Shown one piece after another: positions 8,572 to 16,489 of a DNA stretch of 34,301 bases. Position numbers and translations under genes: made by a program. The DNA comes from Mucilaginibacter sp. (lineage in GTDB: Bacteria > Bacteroidota > Bacteroidia > Sphingobacteriales > Sphingobacteriaceae). The stretch's first letter is position 1; every line of letters starts with the position of its first letter. The notes beneath the pieces are model-generated. The model searched no databases. It was not told the origin of the DNA and saw only the letters and a list, made by a program, of their open reading frames with translations. Location of the stretch: positions 1 through 34,301 of the forward strand of contig JAUCSE010000084.1 of NCBI GenBank assembly GCA_030445275.1. The letters are read 5' to 3'.

Positions 8572-11039
8572 TGAGGAAAGCGTCTCTGTTTTTTGCATTC
8601 GTTTTATTGATAGCGATGAATGCATTTGCCCAAACGGGTATTGGCAGTAATAAATCAGGATATACAAAACATGGCAATACGCTATATTTTAAAAATGCCA
8701 ATGGCGATGTGCAGATAGAATTTTGCTCATCCGCTATGTTTAGGGTAAGAGCAAGCTGGAATCGCAAGTTTCAGGCTGATGAACATTTAATGCAGGAAAA
8801 TTATAATTGGCCTACAGTAAATTATAAAGTAACGGATGCTAAAGCCACCTATGTTATTAAAACATCGGCATTGATCATTACGGTTGTTAAGTCGCCTTTT
8901 ATTATTAATGTATCTGATGCTAAGGGTATGGTGCTGTCATCAGAATATGTACCTAACAGCAAGCAAAATGGTGGCCTGCATCATATTGGCGATACGGTTA
9001 TGTGTACTAAAGATCTGATGCCTGATGAACACTTCTTTGGTTTTGGTGAGCGTATGGACTTTACCGATCAGCGTAATAAATTGGTGAAACTGAACGTAGG
9101 CCGGGGTAAAAACAAAAACAATCTGCTGGGTGCCTATAATATTAATGAAGCTAACTATTGCCCGGTACCATTTTTCATGAGCACCAGAGGATATGGTATT
9201 TACCTGCATAACTCGTCTGCCACAGAATGGGATATGGGTAATAAAAGCGATAATAAATACAGCTTTAAAGCTAATAACGGTGAGCTTGATTACTATTTTA
9301 TTTATGGCCCAACGTTTCCATCGATATTGAATAGTTATTTGTCTGTTACCGGTAAATCACCTCTGTTGCCGCGCTTTGCTTTCGGTTTGCATATAGGTAC
9401 TTATAGCGGCGGTACCTGGGGGCATGAAGAGCTAACCTCAGATAAATATGTGCTGGCACTGGCACGTAAAATGCGCGAAATGGGTATTCCGGTTGATATT
9501 CTGTTTCTGGACTCTACCTGGCGATTGTTTGGTAAAAATGGGGGCAAAGGGGCTACCAGCTTTGAATGGCGAGAAACATTTAAAGATCCCAAAGCCATGT
9601 TTGACAGTCTGTATGCCATGAACTTTAAGATGGTGGGCCTGCATATCCGTTCCAGGTTTGACAACGCTAAAAATCTGAACCTGCTTGATCAGGCGCGGGC
9701 CAAAGGTTTTACCTATCCTGAAAACGGTAAACCGGGCGAGTTTGTAAACTTCTTTGATCAACAGGCTACCGATTGGTGGTGGGATAACGGAGTAATGAAA
9801 GTTGCCTCTATCGGTGCCAAATTCCTGAAAACGGATGAGGGCAGCGCCTTTGGTTCATTAGCCAATGAAAGCGAAAAAGTGGGGCCTACAGGCAAAGAGA
9901 TTACGCAGCTGCACAATGTTTTTCCCATTGCTTATGCCAAAGCTCCATACTTGAAATTTCAGGAATATAATGGCATCCGCGGTCTTAATCAAACCCGGGA
10001 AGGATATTCGGGCATTCAGCGATATCCGTTCATTTTTGCTGGCGACTGGCCCAGTGAATGGGAGTATTTTGCACCGGTTATTAAAGCCGGGTTAAATATC
10101 GGTCTGTCAGGTGTAGGGTATTGGGCACATTGTATGGGGGGATTTGAGCATCCTGCTGATCCGGAACTGTATATGCGCTGGGTGCAGTTTGGTATGTTTA
10201 GTCCGGTGGCTATGGTGTTCGGCATGGATCATCCTGGTTACAAAGAACCATGGAATTATGGGACAGAGGCTTTAGCCAATTTTAAAAAATATGATGAGCT
10301 GCGGTATCAGTTGATCCCTTATATATATAGTAATGCCTATACTCAATATCAAACCGGTATCCCGCTGATGCGTGCCCTGGTACTGGAGTATCAGGATGAT
10401 CCCAATACCTATAATATAGCTGATCAGTATTTATTTGGTGAGAACATCATGGTTTGTCCGGTGACCACAAAAGGAGCGCAAACACGTACCCTTTATTTAC
10501 CTGCTGGTATTTGGTTTGACTATTGGACTGGCAAAAAATATGCCGGGAAACAGTATATTCATGTATTAACCCCGGTAGACCAGCTACCACTGTTTGTAAA
10601 AGCAGGCAGTATTATCCCCATGCAACCGGCTATGAAATATATGGATGAAAAACCAGTTGATGTGATTACGCTGGATATATTCCCGTATCAGTCTTCAGCA
10701 TTTAAACTATACGAGGATGATGGTGTCAGCTTAAAATATTTACAGGAGGATAAGGCAATAACTCAAATCACTATGGCTAATAGTACCAGTGGCTGGAACC
10801 TGCTTATTAAAAAGCCAGCAGGGAGTTATCCTGCTACGCATAATTATCTGGCTAAAATACATTGGAATGATGTTAGGGAGCCACAGGCAGTAACAGAAAA
10901 TAATGAAACGGTAAAAGCAGTAAACAGTATTGATGTATTAAATAAAACGAGCGGCTGGTATTATGACAATGCAAGTCATCTACTTTGGATAAAAACAACC
11001 CACAACAATCATGAAGATATTGCTATTAATTTCAAGTAA
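8571..11039 (+). CDS. GH31 family alpha-glycosidase
   Basis: An 822-aa family 31 glycoside hydrolase with a signal peptide ending near residue 21 (AFAQ). It has an N-terminal galactose-mutarotase-like domain, a central TIM barrel (about 270-600) and C-terminal beta domains including a DUF5110-like segment (LYEDDGVSLKY). The probable nucleophile is Asp422 in FLKTDEG and the acid/base is Asp492 in FAGDWPSEW; the GYWAHCMGGFEHPADPELYMRW segment is the usual GH31 block. The KTDEG nucleophile region differs from the WxDMNE form of alpha-glucosidases, so specificity may instead be alpha-galactoside, alpha-xyloside or other. It starts inside the GH105 stop codon and precedes GH43 by 19 bp, so it probably belongs to the same transcript. 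Retaining hydrolysis is family knowledge; the substrate is unknown. Confidence 0.9.
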   Translation: MRKASLFFAFVLLIAMNAFAQTGIGSNKSGYTKHGNTLYFKNANGDVQIEFCSSAMFRVRASWNRKFQADEHLMQENYNWPTVNYKVTDAKATYVIKTSALIITVVKSPFIINVSDAKGMVLSSEYVPNSKQNGGLHHIGDTVMCTKDLMPDEHFFGFGERMDFTDQRNKLVKLNVGRGKNKNNLLGAYNINEANYCPVPFFMSTRGYGIYLHNSSATEWDMGNKSDNKYSFKANNGELDYYFIYGPTFPSILNSYLSVTGKSPLLPRFAFGLHIGTYSGGTWGHEELTSDKYVLALARKMREMGIPVDILFLDSTWRLFGKNGGKGATSFEWRETFKDPKAMFDSLYAMNFKMVGLHIRSRFDNAKNLNLLDQARAKGFTYPENGKPGEFVNFFDQQATDWWWDNGVMKVASIGAKFLKTDEGSAFGSLANESEKVGPTGKEITQLHNVFPIAYAKAPYLKFQEYNGIRGLNQTREGYSGIQRYPFIFAGDWPSEWEYFAPVIKAGLNIGLSGVGYWAHCMGGFEHPADPELYMRWVQFGMFSPVAMVFGMDHPGYKEPWNYGTEALANFKKYDELRYQLIPYIYSNAYTQYQTGIPLMRALVLEYQDDPNTYNIADQYLFGENIMVCPVTTKGAQTRTLYLPAGIWFDYWTGKKYAGKQYIHVLTPVDQLPLFVKAGSIIPMQPAMKYMDEKPVDVITLDIFPYQSSAFKLYEDDGVSLKYLQEDKAITQITMANSTSGWNLLIKKPAGSYPATHNYLAKIHWNDVREPQAVTENNETVKAVNSIDVLNKTSGWYYDNASHLLWIKTTHNNHEDIAINFK

Positions 11040-11058
11040 TAACAACTATTATAGCGAT

Positions 11059-12003
11059 ATGAAAAAAATGATCTTTTTGTTATTACTGATTTTTGCTTTA
11101 AAGGCCGACGCACAAACCCCGGCAAAGGATGTTTACATGTTCAGTTATTTTAAGGATAACGGGCAGGATGGTTTACACCTAGCTTATAGTGATGATGGGT
11201 TGCAATGGACAGCTTTAAAGAACGATAGTTCCTTTTTAACACCAATGGTTTCTAATGATAAGCTGATGCGTGATCCCTGCATTATTCGGGGGGGCGATGG
11301 TTTGTTTCACATGGTTTGGACTGATAGCTGGACGGATAAAGGCATTGGTTATGCTAATTCGCCTGATCTGTTGCATTGGTCAGTGCAGCAGCAATTACCG
11401 GTAATGGCAGACGAGCCTAAAGCCCGTAACTGCTGGGCACCGGAAATTACTTATGATGCGTCAATAAAAACGTACATGATTTACTGGGCCACCACAATTG
11501 ATGGTCGTTTCCCATTGGTTGATAGTCTTGCGGAGAGAGAAAGTAAATATAATCATCGTATTTATTATATAACCACTAAGGATTTTAAAACCTACAGCCC
11601 AACACAGTTGTTATTTGATCCGGGTTTTAACTGTATTGATGCCACTATTGTACCCGATGGTAAGCGTTTTATAATGTTTTTTAAAGATGAAACCCTGCAC
11701 CCGGAACAAAAAAACATCAAAATAGCTTACGCTGATAAACTAACAGGGCCATATACTAAACCTGCAGGTCCTATCACTGGTAATTATTGGGCTGAAGGGC
11801 CGACAACGCTGCGTAAAGGTGATCAATGGATAATCTATTTCGATAAGTACCGTGATCACAAATATGGTGCTATCACATCAACAGATCTAAAACAGTGGAC
11901 GGACATATCTGACCAGATCAAACTTCCGCATGGCATCAGGCACGGAACTGTTTTTAAAATTACTAAGGCAGAGTTTTCTAAACTAATTGTAAATAATAAA
12001 TAG
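11059..12003 (+). CDS. GH43 family five-bladed propeller glycosidase
   Basis: I place the start at 11059, which gives a clean signal peptide (MKKMIFLLLLIF...ADAQ) and a 314-aa protein. The longer in-frame start at 11011 lies inside the GH31 gene and only adds a non-signal leader. With the 11059 start, the three catalytic acids of GH43 are visible: Asp72 in RDPCII (base), Asp194 in CIDATI (pKa modulator) and Glu246 in WAEGPT (acid). Repeated SDDGLQW, SPDLLHW, TKDFKTYSP and STDLKQW turns mark the propeller blades. Exported inverting arabinosidase, xylosidase or exo-galactanase activity is plausible; arabinan/galactan trimming fits the pectin context. It is 19 bp after GH31 and 39 bp before the sulfatase gene. 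Confidence 0.87.
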   Translation: MKKMIFLLLLIFALKADAQTPAKDVYMFSYFKDNGQDGLHLAYSDDGLQWTALKNDSSFLTPMVSNDKLMRDPCIIRGGDGLFHMVWTDSWTDKGIGYANSPDLLHWSVQQQLPVMADEPKARNCWAPEITYDASIKTYMIYWATTIDGRFPLVDSLAERESKYNHRIYYITTKDFKTYSPTQLLFDPGFNCIDATIVPDGKRFIMFFKDETLHPEQKNIKIAYADKLTGPYTKPAGPITGNYWAEGPTTLRKGDQWIIYFDKYRDHKYGAITSTDLKQWTDISDQIKLPHGIRHGTVFKITKAEFSKLIVNNK

Positions 12004-12042
12004 AAATGAACTGACTCCGTTCGTTCACAATGATAACATCTA

Positions 12043-13650
12043 ATGAAAAAAATATTCAGCACGATCATTTTATTAGCCGGAATAAGTAATTGCTTATCTG
12101 CTCAAAATAAAGCGACCCAAAAACGCCCCAACATTATTATTATTTTGGCTGATGACATGGGGTATTCGGACATTGGTTGCTTTGGTTCCGAAACCCAAAC
12201 ACCAAACCTGGACGCTTTGGCCAAAGGTGGACTGCGTATGACACAGTTTTACAACGCATCGCGCTGTTGTCCAACCCGGGCATCATTACTTACGGGGCTT
12301 TATCAGCATCAGGCCGGTGTGGGTGATATGGTGAATCACCGTGACGTGCCCGCTTACCAGGGTTATCTCGGCCAAAATTGTGTAACGATTGCCGAAGCCC
12401 TAAAACAAGGTGGCTATAATACCCTGATGGCGGGTAAATGGCATGTGGGGACTGATCCGTCGCGCTGGCCTGTTAAGCGCGGGTTTGATCATTATTTTGG
12501 TTTGATTGATGGGGCCAGTAGTTATTTTAACCCGACAATGCCTTATCGCCCTAATCAAAAATTAACCATCGCTTTGGATGATAAGGAGTTTACTCCGGGC
12601 CCCAATTGGTATTCAACAAATGCTTATGCAGATTATGCCATTAAATTTATTGATGATAATAAAAAAACAAACAAGCCTTTCTTTTTATATATGGCGTTTA
12701 CCAGTCCGCATTGGCCAATTCAAGCCCTGCCCGAGGATATTGCTAAATATAAGGGCAAATACATGAAAGGATGGGACACGCTTAGACAGGAGCGGCTTAC
12801 ACGTCAAAAACAAATGGGCATTATCAATAAAGATGAAAAGCTCTCGCCCCGTGACAAAAGTGTACCCGAATGGAATAGCCTGACGCAGGAAGAAAAAGAA
12901 CGTTTCGATACAAAAATGGCGGTGTATGCTGCTATGGTTGATCGTATGGATCAAAACATAGGCCGTATCAGGGAAAAACTAAAGGAGTTGGGTGAGGATG
13001 AAAATACGGTAATCATGTTTTTATCAGATAATGGAGCCAGTAATGAAAGTATTAATGGCCCTGGTTTTACACCAGAAGTATTGGCTGCTAATAATAAACC
13101 GGCAAGTGATCCAACGTCGTTTACCTCATACGAGGCATTAGGTGCGAATGTGAGCGATACGCCATTTCGTTTATTTAAACACTGGGAATACGAAGGTGGA
13201 ACAGCCACGCCTTTTATAGCTTATTATCCTGGTGTTATTCAGCCAGGTTCATTAGTGAGCAAGCCGGCACATATTATTGACTTGATGGCTACTTGTCTTG
13301 ACCTGGCTAAGGTAGCCTATCCTAAAGTTTATCATGGAAACAATATAACTCCAACAGAAGGTATCAGCCTGGTGCCCGTTTTTAAGGGACAGAATTGGAA
13401 AGGGCATGATGGTTTGTTTTTTGAGCATGAAGGAAACCGTGCGGTTAGGCAGGGCGATTGGAAATTGGTTTCTCAACGGCCAAACAATAAATGGGAGCTT
13501 TATAATATCAGCACAGACCGCTCTGAGCTAAACGATCTAAGTGCCAAATATCCTCAAAAGGTTACTGAACTTACTGCAAAGTATAATGCCTGGGCAGCCA
13601 GGATAGGTGTAGTGGAGTTTGATAAATTAGGAAAATCAAAAGGCGAATAG
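12043..13650 (+). CDS. S1-type arylsulfatase, exported
   Basis: A 535-aa alkaline-phosphatase-fold sulfatase. After a signal peptide (about 1-20, LSA-Q) come the metal ligands Asp37-Asp38 in LADDMGYSD, the formylglycine site Cys75 in CCPTRAS (C-x-P-x-R), the KWHVG motif, and Asp329-Asn330 in SDNGASNE near the second metal-ligand cluster. Length and the C-terminal WKLVSQRPNNKWELYN block are typical of secreted S1 arylsulfatases. It needs a formylglycine-generating enzyme or anSME, not encoded in this window. It closes block 1 of the carbohydrate run. Sulfated substrates are not a feature of land-plant rhamnogalacturonan, so its partner glycan is unclear: possibly an algal-like polysaccharide, or a scavenged sulfate ester. 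Confidence 0.92.
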   Translation: MKKIFSTIILLAGISNCLSAQNKATQKRPNIIIILADDMGYSDIGCFGSETQTPNLDALAKGGLRMTQFYNASRCCPTRASLLTGLYQHQAGVGDMVNHRDVPAYQGYLGQNCVTIAEALKQGGYNTLMAGKWHVGTDPSRWPVKRGFDHYFGLIDGASSYFNPTMPYRPNQKLTIALDDKEFTPGPNWYSTNAYADYAIKFIDDNKKTNKPFFLYMAFTSPHWPIQALPEDIAKYKGKYMKGWDTLRQERLTRQKQMGIINKDEKLSPRDKSVPEWNSLTQEEKERFDTKMAVYAAMVDRMDQNIGRIREKLKELGEDENTVIMFLSDNGASNESINGPGFTPEVLAANNKPASDPTSFTSYEALGANVSDTPFRLFKHWEYEGGTATPFIAYYPGVIQPGSLVSKPAHIIDLMATCLDLAKVAYPKVYHGNNITPTEGISLVPVFKGQNWKGHDGLFFEHEGNRAVRQGDWKLVSQRPNNKWELYNISTDRSELNDLSAKYPQKVTELTAKYNAWAARIGVVEFDKLGKSKGE

Positions 13651-13705
13651 TTTGTAAAACACAAAAAAGTATAAACTTTTCTCAAAATTGTATAAAATTA
13701 ACTGA

Positions 13706-14062
13706 ATGCATAGGCGCTACCTTAGCAGCGTGAAATATATAACTGTTTTCTTTATAATGAACATGCTGCTTTCTTCCTTTTCGAGAGTGGTGAATGCTAT
13801 GCCCAGCCAGGCAGCATCAGCGTGTTGTAAGGAAAACAAGCTTCAAGATCATTGCCAGGACCAGAGGCGTGCAGAAAATAAAGACTGTACCAAAAACAGT
13901 TGTAATGTCCTATTGTCGTGTGGTACCTGTGGGTTTTTAGTTATTTCACCCATGACCATTTCTCCTGCATTTCAATATTTGGAGAATCCTGTTGTTCCTG
14001 CTTTTATTGCTGAGGGATTAACAGATTATCATGGCAATGGCTGGAATCCTCCCCAAGCTTAA
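13706..14062 (+). CDS. Small exported Cys-rich protein of the metal cluster
   Basis: A 118-aa protein that I cannot assign to a named family. The first 31 residues form a signal sequence or membrane anchor (an alternative ATG at 13757 keeps most of the hydrophobic stretch). The mature part has paired and spaced cysteines (SACCKEN, DHCQDQ, DCTKNSC, LSCGTC) and ends in GNGWNPPQA. That tail resembles the PP-ending tails of small HYC_CC_PP/DUF6660-like proteins seen next to CusA pumps in Bacteroidota; the family link is tentative. It lies 55 bp after the sulfatase and opens the metal cluster. A periplasmic or outer-envelope metal-binding role is inferred from cysteines and neighbours. Confidence 0.65.
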   Translation: MHRRYLSSVKYITVFFIMNMLLSSFSRVVNAMPSQAASACCKENKLQDHCQDQRRAENKDCTKNSCNVLLSCGTCGFLVISPMTISPAFQYLENPVVPAFIAEGLTDYHGNGWNPPQA

Positions 14063-14135
14063 TAGTTAAATCAGAATAGCAGTCAGTATTGGCTGCATAA
14101 ATCATTTTAATTATTAATCTTTAAATTCAAAAATC

Positions 14136-14333
14136 ATGAAAAAGTTTCTTTTCATCACCATGGTGATGCTATTATCAATTGTATCTATTACTACTTATGC
14201 TAATACTCCTTGCTGTAACAGCAAAATGAACCATTGTACCAAGTGTGCAAAAGGTTGCGACAAGTCAAACTGCCTGGATTATTGCAGTAAAAGCTGTAAG
14301 GCTTCGGGAGAATGTACGACTAAATGTAAATAA
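14136..14333 (+). CDS. Tiny secreted cysteine-rich peptide (10 Cys in about 43 residues)
   Basis: A 65-aa ORF with a clear signal peptide (MKKFLFITMVMLLSIVSITTYA, cleavage near residue 22) and a mature part in which ten residues are cysteine: CC, then single Cys at intervals of 2-8, ending TTKCK. It has many lysines and few hydrophobics, as expected for a metallothionein-like metal sponge. I know of no named family. It is followed directly by a strong hairpin at 14341, so it may be made from its own short, abundant transcript. Copper or silver buffering outside the cytoplasm is inferred from its position in the Cus cluster. Confidence 0.72.
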   Translation: MKKFLFITMVMLLSIVSITTYANTPCCNSKMNHCTKCAKGCDKSNCLDYCSKSCKASGECTTKCK

Positions 14334-14340
14334 AGCTATC

Positions 14341-14365
14341 AGCCGCCTCTTTATGAGAGGCGGCT
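14341..14365 (+). terminator. Strong hairpin after the Cys-rich peptide gene
   Basis: A perfect 10-bp GC-rich inverted repeat, AGCCGCCTCT (14341-14350) and AGAGGCGGCT (14356-14365), with a 5-nt TTATG loop, starts 7 bp after the stop codon. The following bases are A/T-rich (AATTAATAATTTT) but there is no long uninterrupted T run. It probably terminates or attenuates transcription, or stabilises the 3' end of the upstream message. Confidence 0.7.
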
Positions 14366-14401
14366 AATTAATAATTTTATAATTATTCTTATATTCGATC
14401 T

Positions 14402-14785
14402 GTGAAACGTTCCGCGCTCATCATATTAACGGCCATTTACCTTTTATCCTGTGTGGGTATAGGGGTGAACCGTTTTTATTGCTGCGGTAAGCTGGCATCT
14501 GTTACACTGATCTATGGCGAGGCAGATCATGCCAGCAAAGAGACAGGGAAAAATGATAATTGCTGCAGGAATGAAAAGCAAAGTTTTAAAATAAAAGATA
14601 CGCATTTCAGCACGGCTTCTTACACTTTTAGTCAGTCTGTGCCTGCAATTCTGCCATCTTTTACCGGTTTGAACCCTCTTATCGTTATTCAGGAACATGC
14701 TGTAAATATTGGATATCAAAGTAATGCTCCACCTGGAAGTCAGGATATATCAATATATACCCGCAACTGTACCTACAGAATCTGA
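14402..14785 (+). CDS. HYC_CC_PP family small protein
   Basis: A 127-aa protein with a GTG start and a signal/anchor segment (about 4-22). It shows the three marks of the HYC_CC_PP family found beside copper pumps in Bacteroidota: an HYC-like motif (here FYCCG, so His is replaced by Phe), a CC pair in NCCRNE, and PP in SNAPPGSQD. The function of the family is unknown. Envelope metal sensing or chaperoning is a guess from repeated association with CusA. The GTG start is required because no in-frame ATG precedes the signal sequence. Confidence 0.8.
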   Translation: MKRSALIILTAIYLLSCVGIGVNRFYCCGKLASVTLIYGEADHASKETGKNDNCCRNEKQSFKIKDTHFSTASYTFSQSVPAILPSFTGLNPLIVIQEHAVNIGYQSNAPPGSQDISIYTRNCTYRI

Positions 14786-14923
14786 TCTCTGCCTTTCTTT
14801 TAGCTCTTACTATTTGTAGGGTGGCTAATCTTTAAATTAAAATCAATCATCTTAATTTAATAATCAATGTATTGGGCTTGTTATAGTCTGATGCTAATTA
14901 TCCATTTTTTAATTTTTATTTCC

Positions 14924-15166
14924 ATGAAAAAAGTAATGCTGATGGCTGTAGCCATGCTGTTTTCTGCTGCAACTGTTTTAGCCGCTCATCCAACTGCGGT
15001 ATCTGACACCACTAAAAGCCAAAAGGTAAAACCGACCAAAGTACAATATACCTGTACTATGCACCCGGAAGTGCTGAGTGACAAGCCAGGTAAATGCCCT
15101 AAATGCGGTATGACCCTGGTGAAAAAGGAACCAGCAAAAAAGAAAACTGAAAAAATGAAAATGTAA
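14924..15166 (+). CDS. Stand-alone heavy-metal-binding-domain (HMBD) protein
   Basis: I start this gene at 14924 (MKKVMLMAVAMLFSAATVLA signal peptide, 80 aa total). An in-frame ATG at 14867 would add 19 hydrophobic residues ahead of an already complete signal. The mature protein is one HMBD unit: YTCTMHPEVLSDKPGKCPKC followed by GM, with Cys, Met, His, two further Cys and a Met as soft-metal ligands, then a Lys-rich tail. The same unit heads both CusB-like adaptors downstream. It probably acts as a periplasmic Cu(I)/Ag(I) carrier delivering to the pump; that is inference from domain and location. Confidence 0.82.
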   Translation: MKKVMLMAVAMLFSAATVLAAHPTAVSDTTKSQKVKPTKVQYTCTMHPEVLSDKPGKCPKCGMTLVKKEPAKKKTEKMKM

Positions 15167-15170
15167 CATT

Positions 15171-15200
15171 TAACCCGGCGGGCTATCGCTTGCCGGGTTA
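15171..15200 (+). terminator. Hairpin between HMBD gene and cusA
   Basis: A 9-bp perfect inverted repeat, TAACCCGGC (15171-15179) and GCCGGGTTA (15192-15200), with a 12-nt loop, lies between the HMBD stop and the cusA ATG. It is not followed by a T run (ATAAAACC), so it could be a partial terminator or a processing/stability element that sets carrier and pump expression at different levels. Confidence 0.5.
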
Positions 15201-15214
15201 ATAAAACCATTAAG

Positions 15215-16489
15215 ATGATTAATCAACTTATTTCCCTGTCGTTAAAGAACAGGTATATCGTTTTGCTGATCGCCATAGCGCTCTTTGCATGGGGGGCTTA
15301 TGCAGTACACGAAAATCCGATTGATGCCATTCCTGATCTTTCAGAAAATCAAGTGATCGTATTTACAGAATGGCAGGGCCGTAGTCCGCAAATTATGGAA
15401 GATCAGGTTACTTATCCACTGGTGAGCAATTTGCAGGGTATCCCCAAAGTAAAAGCTGTACGGGCCACCTCCATGTTCGGGATGAGCTTTGTTTATATTG
15501 TTTTTGACGATAAAACTGATGTTTACTGGGCGCGCAGCCGGGTGTTGGAAAGACTAAACTATGCACAACGCTTGCTCCCGGAGGGTATAACCCCAACTTT
15601 AGGTCCGGATGGTACAGGTGTGGGCCATATTCTGTGGTATACGCTTGATGCCAAAGGTATTGACCTGGGCGAACAACGCGCCTTGCAAGACTGGTATGTT
15701 AAACTCGGTTTGCAAACGGTACCCGGGGTGAGTGAGGTAGCTTCTTTCGGCGGTTTTGAAAAACAATACCAGATCAATATTGACCCACATAAACTCAATT
15801 ATTATAATATCCCACTATCACAGGTATTGAAGTCTGTAAAAAGCAACAATAATGATGTGGGTGGACGTAAGTTTGAGATGAACGGTACCGGTTATATTGT
15901 CCGTGGGCTGGGTTATATTAAATCTTTGCAAGATGTAGAGAATATCTCTATTGGCACTATCAAAACGGTTCCTGTCAGGGTAAAAGACATAGCCACGGTT
16001 CAAATGGGGGGCGATCTACGATTAGGCATCTTTGATCAGAACGGTGAGGGTGAAGCTGTAGGGGGTATCGTAGTAATGCGCTATGGCGAAAATGCGGATA
16101 AGGTCATCCACGCTGTAAAAGATAAAATGAATGATATTCAAAGAGGCTTGCCCCCGGGTGTAAAATTTAAGATCGCTTACGATCGCAGTGAACTGATCGA
16201 GAGCGCCATTGGCTCTGTCAGGCATACTCTGATCGAGGAAATGATCACAGTATCCATCATTGTAATCCTGTTCCTGTTTAGTTGGCGTAGTGCTTTAAGC
16301 ATCATTGTACAGATTCCCATTACTATAGCCGCCAGCTTTATTTTATTAAATGCTTTTGGCATCAGTTCTAACATTATGTCCTTAACCGGTATTGCCCTGG
16401 CTATCGGGGTTATAGTAGATAACGGAATCGTGATGGTCGAAAACTCACACCGCAATTTATCCATTGCACAACAAAAAGAAAAATCATGA
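15215..16489 (+). CDS. cusA: CusA-type RND pump, N-terminal part (TM1-TM4)
   Basis: The 424-aa N-terminal portion of a heavy-metal RND (CusA) proton-driven Cu(I)/Ag(I) exporter. TM1 is at about 13-30, followed by the first periplasmic pore domain (NPIDAIPDLSENQVI..., WQGRSPQIMEDQVTYPL), then TM2-TM4. The proton-relay Asp402 lies in TM4 (VIVDNGIVMVEN). The ORF stops at TGA 16487-16489, in the cytoplasmic TM4-TM5 loop, overlapping the ATG of the next ORF by four bases (ATGA). The rest of the pump continues in the -1 frame. Just before the stop are two runs of five A (CAAAAAG and GAAAAATC). A one-base loss in such a run, a sequencing error, ribosomal slippage or true splitting with translational coupling could each explain this. 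Confidence 0.9.
   Translation: MINQLISLSLKNRYIVLLIAIALFAWGAYAVHENPIDAIPDLSENQVIVFTEWQGRSPQIMEDQVTYPLVSNLQGIPKVKAVRATSMFGMSFVYIVFDDKTDVYWARSRVLERLNYAQRLLPEGITPTLGPDGTGVGHILWYTLDAKGIDLGEQRALQDWYVKLGLQTVPGVSEVASFGGFEKQYQINIDPHKLNYYNIPLSQVLKSVKSNNNDVGGRKFEMNGTGYIVRGLGYIKSLQDVENISIGTIKTVPVRVKDIATVQMGGDLRLGIFDQNGEGEAVGGIVVMRYGENADKVIHAVKDKMNDIQRGLPPGVKFKIAYDRSELIESAIGSVRHTLIEEMITVSIIVILFLFSWRSALSIIVQIPITIAASFILLNAFGISSNIMSLTGIALAIGVIVDNGIVMVENSHRNLSIAQQKEKS

Noticed and set aside
11011..11058. Longer start for the GH43 gene inside the GH31 gene
   Set aside because: The leader it adds is polar and hides a complete signal peptide that begins at 11059.
13664..13681. AAAAGTATAAACTTTT inverted repeat after the sulfatase gene
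   Set aside because: The stem is only six A/T-rich pairs; too weak to call a terminator or operator.
14867..14923. Upstream start of the HMBD gene giving a 99-aa protein
   Set aside because: The added residues form a second hydrophobic segment ahead of a full signal peptide; the 14924 start fits better, though not proven.
15559..15798. Opposite-strand ORFs under cusA and under most other genes
   Set aside because: They have no recognisable domains or initiation context and mirror strongly coding + strand frames; treated as shadows.
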